Assembly: GCA_004431415.1 (NCBI GenBank)
Contig: QPMI01000473.1
Span: forward strand, 62,001 to 126,000
Source: Cyanophora paradoxa
Taxonomy: Eukaryota > Glaucocystophyceae > Cyanophorales > Cyanophoraceae
Direction: 5' to 3'
Length of the DNA: 64,000 nt
In this document: positions 24,722 to 35,800 of the stretch, one piece after another
Layout of the letters: every line of letters starts with the position of its first letter
Numbering within the stretch: position 1 is the stretch's first letter
Made by a program: the position numbers and the translations under genes
The notes under the pieces: model-generated
The model's database searches: none
Told to the model about the DNA's origin: nothing
The model's input: only the letters and a program-made list of their open reading frames with translations

Positions 24722-27700
24722 ATGGCGGCCTGCTGGCATGGCGGCCCCGGCGCCAAATTTGATGGCCCCTGCGCCTCGGCGGTTGTGAACCACCTGCAGC
24801 GTCCGCCCTGCGCAGCGTCCTTCTGCAGTGTCGCTCCAGAGTTGCTGGAGCGGATCATGGACGGCTCAGTGTCAGCAGGTATCGCCGCCGATGTCGATCG
24901 CTGCATCCTCTGGGAGAACGGCAAGGACCACGGTGCGCGCTTGCACTTCGCGCGGTGGCAGTGCACGGGCGCTCACGCGGCCTCGCAGCGCTCGGCCTCG
25001 TGACATCGACCGCGCTCCGCCTGAGCATCGTCGACCCCATTTCTCACCGGCGCATTCGGGAGCCGGCGCGCACGCGAGCCTGCCGGCACGCGGCAGTGCG
25101 CTCGCCTCTGCTTCGCTTCTGCTGAATCACAGGCTGACAGCTCGGTCTTCAGTGCTTCGACCTGCAGGTGTACCTCGAGACAAGCGCGAAGTCTGGAAGA
25201 TGGTGCGCTGGGCGCAGAGCGCTGTGGCGCTCCTTTCACCGTGCGGCCGCGCAGGACATGCCCCGTGCCGGGCTGCAGGACGAGCGCGAGGATCGAGGAG
25301 CTCGTGGTAGACGAGTACTTCAGATCGATTCTGGACCGGGTCCGCCCCCGCTCGGCCCGCCCGCCCGCGCGCCCCCGCGCCGCTCAGCCGCCGGCGCGCA
25401 GTGCGAGGAGGACACGGTCGCGGTGGATCTGCTCCCCGACGGTCGCTGCCGGAAAGTGAGGGACGAGGCGAACCCCGCGCCCGCCCGGGCCCCCCGCGAC
25501 GTCATCGCGCTCGACGAGAGCGACGACGAGGGAGCTGTCCAGCGCGGGGCCTCAGAGACGGCGCCGGCTGGCCGTGCCTCGGCGGCTGCCGCCGGCCCCG
25601 AACCCTCCGCCACGCCGCCGGCACCCGCGCCGTCCCCTCCGGCGGCCAAGCGGCCCCGCACGGAAGCGGCCCGCGCGGGGGGCGCCGCGCAGCCCGCCCC
25701 GTCGGCCGCACCCGTCTCGAAGGAGCCGGCAACCGCGGGCTCTGTGGCACCCTGGTGGCACGGCGCGGCGGCCGCCGATTTCGTCGTGGGCGGCGGCGCC
25801 TCTCGGCCGCTCCCCCGGGCCGCGAGCTCGCCGCCGCGCGCCGCCCCCTTTTGGGCAGCGACGGCGGCCCCCTCCGTTCCCCCTGCCAGCGCCTCGCGAT
25901 CGAGCCCGCAGCTTCCCGCCCCTCGGAGCTTCGCGCCGCCGCCCGCTCCGCCCGGACAGTTCGGCTTCTGGTGGAACACCGCGGCCTCCTCCTTCTCGGG
26001 GCAGGCGGTGCTCTGGGGGAATTCGAACACCGCCGCCTCCTTTTCCTCGGAGCGGGCGGCGCCGAGGGCCCCGCCGCCGGCGCCCTCGGCCCCTCTCCTG
26101 CGCGGGGCGGCGCTGCGCCAGAGCAGAATCTCCAGCATCAAGGAAGTGCCCGATGCGAAGGGGCAGGTCCGGTACAAGTACCAGTGCGAGCACTGCCAGA
26201 CGTGGCTCTTCGCGAGGTGCCCCGGGGCCCTCCCCTCCCCTCCCCGGCCCCTCTCGCGCTCCCCTGACGAGGCTCGGCCCCCTCCGCAGCGGCTGGGGCC
26301 AGCACATTAAGTTCTGCGCCTCTCGAGTGCGCCCGGCCCCGCCCCCCGCGCCCCGCCGGCCACTCTGCTCTGACAACCCCCGCAGCGGAATAAGAAGGAC
26401 CCGGGTGCGGCCGAGCGCCCCGCCCCGCGGCCCTCCCCCTTTCCCCGGCCCGCCCCGCTGCTGACCTCCTCCCCCGCCTCTTCGCTCCAGAGGGGGTCCC
26501 GACGCGTGCCCCCCAGCCTCCGGCCCCCGCCCCGCGCGCTCGCATCTACCCCCCTTCTGGCCGGCCAGTCCCCAAAATTGCTCCGAGGGTGCCGGTTCCC
26601 GCCGCGCCCTGGGGACCCCCCGCCGCGGAAGGGAGCGGCGGGGGCGCGCCTCCGCGCCTCCCCCCCGCCGCCAGCTCGTCCCCACTCGTCTCCGCCGGCT
26701 CTCGTACATCCTCTCAACCTCAACACCTCAGTCGCCCCTCGCCCCTTTCGCCCGCACCGGCAGCTGGACCTGGCGCCCCTCCACCTGCCTTCCCCACCGC
26801 CAACCGCCCCGTCTTCGCCACCGATTCCCCGACCTGCGCCGCCCTTCTCCCGGCGCCCACGTCGGTGCTCGCCAGCACCGCGGGCGTAGGCACACCTCCA
26901 CAGCGCGCCCAGCGTACCCCTCCGATGGCGGAATCCTCCACGGCGCGCCCGGCGTACCCCTCGGAGGATTTCCTGCCGCCCGCCCCGAAGGGCCCTTCGG
27001 GTACCCCCCTAGCCGATTCGCTGTGCCCCGCCCCGGCCCAGCCCCCGAAGGCCCCAGCCTCCGTCGGGGCGCCGCCCTCTTTGCCCTCTTTGCCTTCGGC
27101 CTCCGCCCGGCCATCTTCCCCGGCCCCTTGCCCCTCTTCTTCCTCGGCGGCGGCCCAGAAGCCCCCCGGCCTCTCCGCCGCCGCCGCCATCATGCAGGTC
27201 CAGCTCCCGCCCGCGCCAGCCCCCCCGGGCCCCCGCGCGGCCGCGCTCCCGGTCTTCGACCGTCTGGTGCCGCCCCTCGCGGCGCCGGGCGACACGGCCG
27301 TCGTGCGCATGCCCCAGCAGCAGCAGCAGCCGCCGCCGCCGCCGCCGCCGCCGCCGCAGCCGCAGCCTCAACCGCAGCCGCCGAGGGCGAAGCAGGCGCC
27401 GTCCGAGCCTGGCAGGCCCAAGCGCGCGTGGGAGCCAGACGACGGGGACGCCCCCGCGCCCTCCGAGCTGGCGCCGCGCGTACCCCTCGACGCCCTCCTG
27501 GGGCTCGTAGCCCCCGAGGGGCCCCAGGAGGCCGCCCGGGGGGCCCTCGGAGCCTCGGTCGCCCTCCGCTCTTTGGGCCGTCCGTCCCCGCCCGCCCCGT
27601 CCTCCGCAGGCACTCCCCCGCCTCCCCAGCGCCCCGCCGGCCCCGTTCAAGCCCTCGGTCCTCCAGCGCCGGACCCCGCTGCAAGCCGGCGCGACCGGCC

Positions 27701-28647
27701 GCCCGATTCCGCCAGCCGCGAGGAGGCGGGCGACCGCGGGCCCTACTGCGACGGCGGCGCCGGCACGCGCCCGACGCGGCTGCACCGTGCGCCCGCCGCC
27801 GGCCGCCGGCAGCGTCCCAGCGGCCCTGACGCCGCGCAGCGCACGGCGGGCGCGCGCTGACCGTCCCGGACTCGATGGAGCTCCCCCCGTCGGCCTGCCG
27901 GACGCTCACAGTACCCCGCACGACCAAGCAGGACCTTGACACGGATTTGGGGTACCCCGAGGGGCACCTCTTCGAGAGCCGCAGCGTGCGCGGGGCTCCG
28001 CTGCCGGCTTCCCTCGCCCCGCCGACGCCGCGCAGGCGCTGAGCTCCTCCGGGGTGCACCGGCACGGCCGGATCTGCGGCTGGGGCGAGGAGGGCGCAGC
28101 CTCCATCCTCGTCAACGGGGAGTACGAGGACGTCGATGAGGCGCGCCATACCCCCCCCCCTCGGCCCCCCCCCCCCCCCCCCCCTTCCCGTTCGAACGTC
28201 AGGCAGGAGGACCGCATCGTGTGCACGGGCCACGGGCAAGTCTTCGCCGGCGGTGCGCACCCCGTACCCCGGATCCGCTTCGTGGCTCGGCGTCTCCTGA
28301 AAGGGGTGCAGCGAACATGACTCTGACCGCGTCGTGGCTGATGGGGATGCCGCTGCGCGTTGTCCGCGGGCCGCGGAGCTCCGCCCCCGACCGCCCCAAG
28401 GCCGGCGTCCACAAGTTCGTCGGCATGTTCCGCGTGGTGCGCCCCTGCGCCGGCTCCCCACTGCGCCCCTCGAGCTCCCCCGGGCCCCGACGCGCAGGCG
28501 AGTGCGTGGACGGAGCGGGACGGGGAGGGCCACCCCCGCTTCAAGTTCGAGCTCCGCAAGGTCCCCCGCGAGGCCGGCGGGGGGGAGGGGGCCCCGGAGG
28601 GGGCAGCCGCGGGGCAGGGAGACGCCGCTTCTAATCAACTATTGTGA
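24722..28647 (+). CDS. SP-RING SUMO E3 ligase fused to zinc finger and SRA (YDG) domain
   Basis: The SP-RING (Miz) finger is spread over exons 2-4. Exon 2 (from 24989) has LSIVDPISHRRI and CRHA; exon 3 (25153-25202) has CFDLQVYLE; exon 4 (from 25255) has TCPVPGCRTSARIEELVVDE, then YFRSIL. These follow the PIAS/SIZ pattern (C-x-H-x2-CFD...CP-x2-C...DxxxxxIL). Next is a SUMO-interacting motif DVIALDESDDE (about 25498). A C2HC-type finger is formed by CEHCQTWLF and GQHIKFC across an intron (about 26188-26320). A long Pro/Gln-rich exon reaches 27786. A 53-nt canonical intron (27787-27839) keeps the frame into an SRA domain: GVHRHGRICGWGEEG, VNGEYEDVDE, GMPLRVVRG, GVHKFVGMFRV, FKFELRKV. TGA at 28645-28647. 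SRA domains bind modified cytosines, so a DNA-methylation-linked SUMO ligase is inferred. Confidence 0.72.
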
Positions 28648-29358
28648 TTATAATAAGAACCCGCACGTTTATACGGCCGCAGCATGCACACTAGCTCGCG
28701 CGCGCGCGCGCGGGGATCCGGAGCGGCGCCGGCGCCGCGGCCGGCGCCGGGCGCGCGCCGGCGCGCGCCGAGTACTAGTGTGGAGATTGAGACCCCGGCA
28801 TCCAGGCCCGGAACTTCGGAAATCTCGTACTGGCAGGCCAGGCGCATGCAGGCATCACCCCCGATATATCGATCGCGAGGGAGCTCGAAGGGTCTAGAGC
28901 GCTAGCTCGCGCACACAACTTGCACCCGCCGCCGTACGCGCGCGCGTTAAATTATAAAGTTAGGAGCTCACTGCTTGACGGCGGAGCTTGCGCTTGACGG
29001 CGGAGCGCTAGCTTCCGCTGCATATATGCATGGGCCGCGGCCGCGGCCGATGCCGGCGCCGGCGCCGGCGCGGCCCCGCGGCCGAGCATATGCATGCGCA
29101 TGCGATTGCAACTGCAATTTGCAATGGCCGGCGACCAAGTGTTCGTCCGCGCCGGTACCCCCCAGAACAAGCAGGACCTGAGCACGTCGCTGCTCCCACT
29201 GCCTCCCAGCTCCCCGCGAGCCCGTCTGGGCCTTTCGAGCAGATCAGGATATCCGATCAGCCCGCTTTCAGGCCGTCTGGCCTAGCTCAATCAGCAGCGC
29301 GAGGAGGAAACTCCGAAGGCGCACTCTAGGAGCTCGAATTCACAGAAACGATAGTTCG
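28648..29358. other. Intergenic
   Basis: GC palindromes (GGCGCCGGCGCCGGC-like near 29050-29075) and (CG)n near 28696. No gene seen. Confidence 0.4.
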
Positions 29359-29760
29359 ATGGAAGAAGGCGGTAGTAGCAGCGCCGCCGAGGCGAGGGCG
29401 ATGCCAGTCGAGCTCAGCGTCGAGGCGAAGGCGACACCGGAGCTCAGCGTGGAGGCCAAGGCGACTATTCAGTCGCTTGTCCACGGCGTCGCTCGCTACG
29501 TTGTTCGGCTCTTTCTCCTGATGGGGGATCGCAAGCTTACGTTGACCAGCCCACAGATCGCTGAAGTTCGTCGTGGTCCCTTCAATAGCAATCTCGCACG
29601 ATGCACCCTCACTCCGCCTCGCAGAGGCTCCCGCGATGGGGGTTGACTTCGGCGAAGAACATCGGCGTGCCTGTATCGCGCGTCATCGCAAACTTTGCGA
29701 AGAACCCTGAGTTGTGCCCGTTTGTCAAGGAAGAGGTGCGCCCCCAGCTTGGGAACGTTG
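29359..29760 (+). CDS. Short unknown protein, possible histone-fold-like helix
   Basis: The ATG at 29359 starts MEEGGSSSAAEARAMPVELS. Two VELSVEAKAT/PELSVEAKAT repeats follow, then a helical stretch TIQSLVHGVARYVVRLFLLM with RKLTLTSPQI. The layout (helix, then basic LT.TSPQI) faintly recalls the second half of a histone fold. A GTTCGT donor after 29568 and a CTCGCAG acceptor near 29622 would join a second exon with KNIGVPVSRVIANFAKNPEL. A further GTGCGCC donor follows near 29734. No family was recognised, and the 3' end is not fixed. It might be the 5' part of the AT-hook gene that follows. Confidence 0.35.
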
Positions 29761-30025
29761 AGAAAAGCACTCGAAACGCGCGCTTGTTCATGTGCATGTG
29801 CTCCGTTGAGTCTTCTGCTAGCTTTGCTGCAGCTCGCCGGCAGCTCCTCCGCCATCCCGCGCCCCGCTCCATCCCGCTCCGCCTATCCCTGGGTTCTTGC
29901 AGCGCTCACGCGTCGTCTCCGGCCTACATGCAGTTCTAGCTCTAGCGATTATCTTTCTACCGAGCTAGCGCCCCGTTTCAGGCTCTTGCAGCCCTAACGT
30001 ATTCCGACGCAGAAGCGGGAACCAG

Positions 30026-30116
30026 AGTCTATGGGCTGAAGGAGTGGGCATACGATCACTTCGCGCCGAGTTAGTCTATGGGCTGAAGGAGTGGGCATAC
30101 GATCACTTCGCGCCGA
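30026..30116 (+). repeat. Tandem duplication, period 47 bp
   Basis: A 44-nt block beginning AGTCTATGGGCTGAAGG occurs at 30026-30069 and again, identical, at 30073-30116. The period is 47 bp, not a multiple of three. The second copy encodes VYGLKEWAYDHFAPK and flows into the next exon. The first copy in that frame ends in TAG. Confidence 0.85.
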
Positions 30117-31642
30117 AGGACTTCGCAGTGCGTCGGCCCGCCTGGCCGGCTGCGGTCGACTGCGCCGCCCGCGCGTCGCGCGATTGCTGAAGCCGGCGCC
30201 ACGGGCAGGTCAGCAACGCGCCTTCCGCGGCGGAGGCGGAGGAGGAGGAGGAGGAGCATCCGGCGGATGGGGGGGCGCCCTCTAGCTCCCCCCGGGTCCC
30301 CATCCGGGCGCGCGGGCGGCCCCGGGGGCGGCCCCGGGGGCGGCCCCCGTCGGGCCCCGCGGCGGCGCTCCGGGGCGGCGGGGAGCGGCCGCCGCGGGCC
30401 TCGTGGACGGACGGGGATGATGAGCGGCTCGCGGCCGTCGTCCGTGAGCACAGTATCAACGTCCCGGGTACCCCCCCCCCCCAGCACCCCCGGTTCCCTA
30501 CCCTCGCCGACCGCCTCGCAGGCGGCAGGTTCTCGACTTTGATCGAGTACATCGTACAGAACAGCGGGCCGGTCCGCGCCGGCTGCTCTGCGCTCGCGTA
30601 CCCCGGCTGATGCCGGGAGGGGGTACAGGGCCAGATCCCCGAGGGCCGGAGCGGGGCGGAGCTGCTGGAGAGGCTGCGGCTCGGGACGCACCCGTCGATC
30701 CGCGCCGTGCGGGAGGAGCTGCGGCGGCGCTGGGGGCAGAGCGTCTCCGCGGTCCGCCTCGCCGGCGCCTTCCCCCTCGGCGCCCAACCCCCGCGCCTCA
30801 CGGCCGGCCGCCTGCGCAGTTCGAGAACGGCGGGGGCAGCGGGGGCTCGGGCGCCGCGTCCGGGAAGCGGGGCCGGGGCGAGGGGCCGAGCCGGGCGGCG
30901 GCGGCGCGGAGCGACGGGAGCGGGGAGGAGGAGTTCCTTCCTAACCCGCCGGCGGCCCCGCCGCGGCAGCGGCGCCCGTGCGCCGCGGCCCGGGCGGCCC
31001 CGCAAGCAGCCCCTACCCCCGGCTCGGGCCCCTTCCCCGCCTTCGCGCCCGCCAAGTTTTCGCACCCCGCCCTCCCGTGCGCCCGCCCGCCCCCGCCCCC
31101 GCTCCGCCCGGCCTCCCTCTGGCCGCGTTCCAACGCCCGCGACGCCGCAGGGCTCCCCGCTTCCCGCGCCCGGCGACGGCGCGCCCGGCCCCTCCCGCGG
31201 GACGCCCCCTTCAAGCGGCCCCGGTGCGCCCGGCCGCCGCGCCCCGCCCCCGCCCCCGCCCCGCCCCGCCGCCGCTGACCCCGCCCGGCGGCAGCGGGCG
31301 GCCGCGGAAGAACGCTCTGCCGGAAGCGCCCCTCGCCTCCCCCGCGCGCCCGCAGAAGCCGGCCGAGGGGCCGCCCCCCATCCGCCTCGCCCTGCCCCGA
31401 ACACCCGCACGGTGCCCCGCCCCGCCCCGCCCGCGCCGCGCCGCCCCGCCCCGCCCCCGCCGGGCGCCGAGGGGCGGGGCGCGGGGCAGGTGTACACGCT
31501 GCTGGGGCAGCGGGGGGTGACGGTCTCGTTCGACCGGGAGCCGCCGCCGCCGCACTCGTACGTGGCGGTGCACGTACCCCCCGGCAAGGCCTTCCTCGCC
31601 GTCCGCGCCACCCCCGCCGGCATCGACCAGGACTTCGAGTAG
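30073..31642 (+). CDS. AT-hook / SANT-like DNA-binding protein
   Basis: An exon VYGLKEWAYDHFAPKDFAV ends at a GTGCGTC donor (about 30128). The next exon starts after GGGCAG (about 30209) with VSNAPSAAEAEEEEEEHPAD, then a run of AT-hook cores RGRPRGRPRGRPPSG (about 30313-30350). Next is WTDGDDERLAAVVREHSIN, which matches the first helix of a SANT/Myb repeat. A GTACCCC intron full of C follows. A later exon has SGAELLERLRLGTHPSIRAV and REELRRRWG. The C-terminal region is Pro/Arg-rich and ends with YTLLGQRGVTVSFDREPPPP, then SYVAVHVPPGKAFLAVRATP and a TAG at 31640-31642. AT-hooks bind the minor groove of AT-rich DNA, so a nuclear role is inferred. The 5' start is unknown, and the exon boundaries between 30830 and 31480 are uncertain. 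Confidence 0.55.
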
Positions 31643-32878
31643 CCCCCCGCCCGCGCGGGGCGCCCCGCCGGCCCGCCCGGCATGCGCAAGGCGCCCGCAG
31701 CAGCGCGTGGACCAGCACTGACATCGCTCGTGGCCCCGAGCGATTTCACCGAGTCAACACGCTTTACCCGCCCAAGCCTGTCCTGTGGGCTCCTGCCTGC
31801 ATGTAGGCCACCCAAACCAATATTGATATTCGATGATGTATATTGCACGCGCACACTCTGCGCGTGCTTACCAAGCTGCATCGACGCATGCTTTTTTAAG
31901 CGATCTCAGAGCTCGAGTCTTACAAGTTAGAGGAGCGAGCTTTGAAATTAAAGAGCAGGCGCCCGGCCCCGGCCCCCGAGCCAAAGCCTTCCTATCAATA
32001 TCTTTAGGACATATATACGTTATATTACAAGATCTAGAGGAGGACTCATTAATTTGGGAGGACCGACTTTAAATTTTTTTCAAGCGATCGCCGGTTATAT
32101 CCCCGGCCGGAAGACTCTTGCAGTCTGGCCATGGAGATGATGCACGCGCAGATGACTCGAGATGAGTCTGAGATGACGTTGAGTACTGTCGCTAATTAGT
32201 GCGACAGTACTAGTACCTCGTCTTGTCCCTATGGCGCAGTCGACATCTTCCTCTTTTTAATTTCGCACTCCAAAGTCTCCAATAAGACGTACTTGCAAAT
32301 AGTCTTGTTCTATTTCTGGCATGTAAACATGCATTTGACGTCTTTACATTTGAATAGCCAGGTACCGGTACGTATACTGAATCCGGATCCGCACATTGAA
32401 AGATGCCTTTGGAGCGCGGCCTGCAGTGCTGCCAAGCGCTAGCTGGCCACGTGCACGAAGCCAGCTGCAAGTTCCTGCAACTGCATGTGCGGCCCGCGGG
32501 GGAGTTGGGCAGTTCGCGGGCTGCGCCGCGAGACGCCGTGACGGGCGCCCCGCGCTTGCAAGTTGCAATTGCAAAATTAAAATTGCGATTGGCATCTTCT
32601 TGAGTCAGAGATCAGCTACGTATACGCTTGGCAAGCGGTATACGTACCGGAACCTGCCCCCAGCCTGCCCCAAAACTGAATTAAAGCGGTCGACGTCGAG
32701 CCCCGCGGCCGGGGGGGCGCGAGCTGGCCAGCGAGTTCGAAGGCAAATGATCATGAAGTCCTGAATACACCACCACATACTATACTAATAATAACGCGGC
32801 GCGGGCGCCCCTCTTCGACGCGGCGCGCGGCGCGCGGCGGGCCGGAGGGGAGCCGGCTCAGGCCCAGCCGCAGCCGCC
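31643..32878. other. Intergenic
   Basis: AT-richer in places (31800-32100, 32210-32400). An inverted pair GCGACAGTACT / AGTACTGTCGC lies near 32185-32211. No gene seen. Confidence 0.45.
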
Positions 32879-35800
32879 CTACTCGAGGACGCGGACGCCG
32901 AGGAGGGCGAGGGCGGAGCCCGGGTTGGTGTCGAGGAAGCGGAGGAAGTCGGCGCGGGGCACGGCGAACGCCGTGCACGCGTCGTCCAGCGCCTCCAGGA
33001 GGACGCGCGACTCGGAGCCCTGGAGCATGGCGTCCACGTCGCAGATAAAGGCCCCCGTGCTCACCACCCGGCCCCGCCACTCCTCCTCCTCCTCCATCGT
33101 CGACGCCGTCAGGTCGATCGAGCGGCGCCGCTTCCCCGGCAGGTGCGGGGTCAGGCTGTCCGCGTAGAACGGGCTCTCCCGCCGCCGCCGCAGCCGCCCC
33201 GACGCCATCAGCGCCTCGCTCAGCGACGCCCCCGAGCCCGAGCCGGCCGCCGAGGGCGCCTCCGCCTCCGAGGTCGCCCCGGGGCCCGAGATGCTCAGCG
33301 AGGGCGCGCGCGGGCGCCCCTGCCCCTGCCCCTGCCCCTGCGCCGGAGGCGGCGTCGAGCCGTCCTCGTGGGCCTTCCCGCCGCCGCCGCCGCCGCCGCC
33401 GCTGCCGCTGCCGCCCGAGGTCGCCGACGAGGGCGGCGGCTCCGGCGGCGAGTTCTGGATGGGCTGGATCCGCGGCGACTGCGCGGGCGGCGTCGGGCCC
33501 TGCAAGCTCGGCGGGGCGCCGGGGCGGCGGGGCGGGCGGGCGGGGCGGCGGGGCGGACCGTGGAGAGCGGGGAGGCGCCGTTGAAGCCGCGCAGGACGTC
33601 GCGGTTGGAGAAGGAGCGGGGCACCTGCGCGGCCGCCCCGGGGCCCAGCGGCGCCGACGAGGGCGCCAGCGACGCCGCCGCGTGCGCCGCGTGCGCCGTC
33701 GAGACGCCCTCCGACGACGCGGCCGCCGCCAGAAGTGGGGCCGCGATGGAGTACGTCTGCCGAACGGGGAAGGGCCAGCTAAGCGCGAGGGGAGGGGGGT
33801 ACAGGTTCGGAGGGGGCGCGGGGATCGCGTACCCCCTCGAGGGAGTCGGCGCGGCCGAGGACGGAGCGCATGCAGAAGCGGCCCGACGCGATGAACAGCG
33901 CCTCGTTCGCCTCGTCCCTGCGCCCGCCCCTCGGCCCCCGCGAGGTGCCGAAGGGGCGCGGGGCGGGCAGGGGGCGGCACCCGTGGGCCCATATCTGCTG
34001 GCCGCGGCGGTAGGAGCGGCGGACCATCGCGCCCTGCAGCTGCACCTTCTGGGCTGACGTCAGCGCCCTGAACAGGCGGTTCGCCGAGAGGACCTGTCCC
34101 CGGGCCGCTCAGCACGAGGCGCAGAAGGCACAACGCGGGGTACAGAAAACAGCGGCGGCGCGCCTCCCAGGAGGGCGCGGAGCGCATCTCGGAGAGGTGG
34201 AGGAGCTTGGGGATGACGTCGGTGCCGCGGAGCATGCGGAGGAACTCGTAGCGGCCGAACTCGACGACCTCGACGTCCGTCACCGCCACCACGTCGGCGT
34301 CGCGCGGCCGCCCCAGGATCAGCGCCGTCTCCCCGAAGTAGCTGCCCCGCCTCAGAGAAAGGGCGGGAGGCGGGGGCGGCGGGGGGAGAGGGGCGGGGGG
34401 GCGGGGCGGGCGCACTCGCCGGTGCAGTAGGTCTTGGCGAGCTCGGGGGGCCAGTCGGGGGAGGAGACGCGGACCTCGCCCGCGTTGATGATCCAGAAGG
34501 CGTTCCCGGGGTCCCCCTTCCGCACGATCCGCTCCCCCGCCGCGAACCGAACCTGCAGCGGGTCTCGGCGGAGGAGAAAGGGGTTGGGCGGGGCGGGGCG
34601 GGGCTGGCGGGCCTTGCGGGCGGCCTGGACGATGTCGCGGGCGTGGCGGATGGAGAGCGAGTTGAAGACGTCCACCTTCGAGCAGAGGTCCAGAATCTGC
34701 CCGCGCCAGGCCCCGGCTCGGCACGGCGGGGCGGGGCGGGGCGGGGAAATAAGGGGCGGCTCGCCTCGACGGCCTCGGAGGAGGGCGGGACCTCGTCGAT
34801 CTGCAGCCGATTCAGAGGGACGGCAAAGGGCGGGGCGGGGCGGGCGGGCGGGCGGGGCGGGGCGGGGCGGGGCGGGGCGGGCCTGGATGACGATGGTGTT
34901 CTCGACGCCGACCTTGGCGACCTTGAGGCCATGCCCGGCGGGCACCTGCTTCTCCGTCGTGTGGCAGAGGTAGAGCCGCCGCTTGACGTCCTCGGGGAGC
35001 GGCACGAAGGTGGTGAAGGGGGTGTGGATCGGGGGCACGCCGGCCTCGTGGAGGACCACCGTGTGGTGCCAGGGAAAGTCGAGCAGCGCGTCCCGCCGCG
35101 CCCCCGTCATCACCCCTGCCCGCCTAAGCTCAGCTCCCCTCGGCTAGCTAAACTCAGGACGGCGGGGCGGGGCGGGGCGGGGCGGGCCCTTGGCGAAGGC
35201 GTCGCGGATGCGCTCGGGCTCGTTGCAGGTGTCGGCGGAGAAGACGACGGACTTGCCCCCGTAGAAGGCCTCGAATCCGACGCAGGGCACCGTGTGGAAG
35301 GAGTAGAAGAAGCGGAGCTCGCCGTTGTGGAAGAGCACGGGGTCCCCGATCCGCACCGGGTGGTACACGAAGAGCCGCCGCAGGAACTGCCGCACCCGTC
35401 AGAGGAAGAAGAGCAAGATAGATAGATGGACAGATAGATAGCGAGCTGACGTTCTCGTTGAGGCCGGAGAGGGCGGAGTACTTGCGGAGGAAGGAGGCCA
35501 TGACCGTCGGCGTCGCCATCACCGTGATCCGCGACTCCTCCAGGATCTGAGCGGGGTCAGCTGGGGGGACTGGCTGGCGGGGGAGGCGAGGCGGCCCCGG
35601 CCTCGCTCGCTCGCCTTCTGGAAGGCCCCGGAGTCGTGGTCGGCGTGGCAGCTGCCGCGGGGCGGGGCCGCGTCGGCGGGGGCCGAGGGGGGCGCCCTCA
35701 GCCCCGGCGGGCGCACTGGGAGATGAAGACGGCGTCGACGAGCTTGGGGGCGATGCCGGCGCGGCGCAGCAGCAGGGTCGAGTTCATGGGGGGGTCCACC

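Noticed and set aside
33143-34057. 304-codon + strand frame across the phosphodiesterase gene
   Set aside because: Antisense to well-supported CNB and linker exons; Arg/Ala/Gly-rich shadow.
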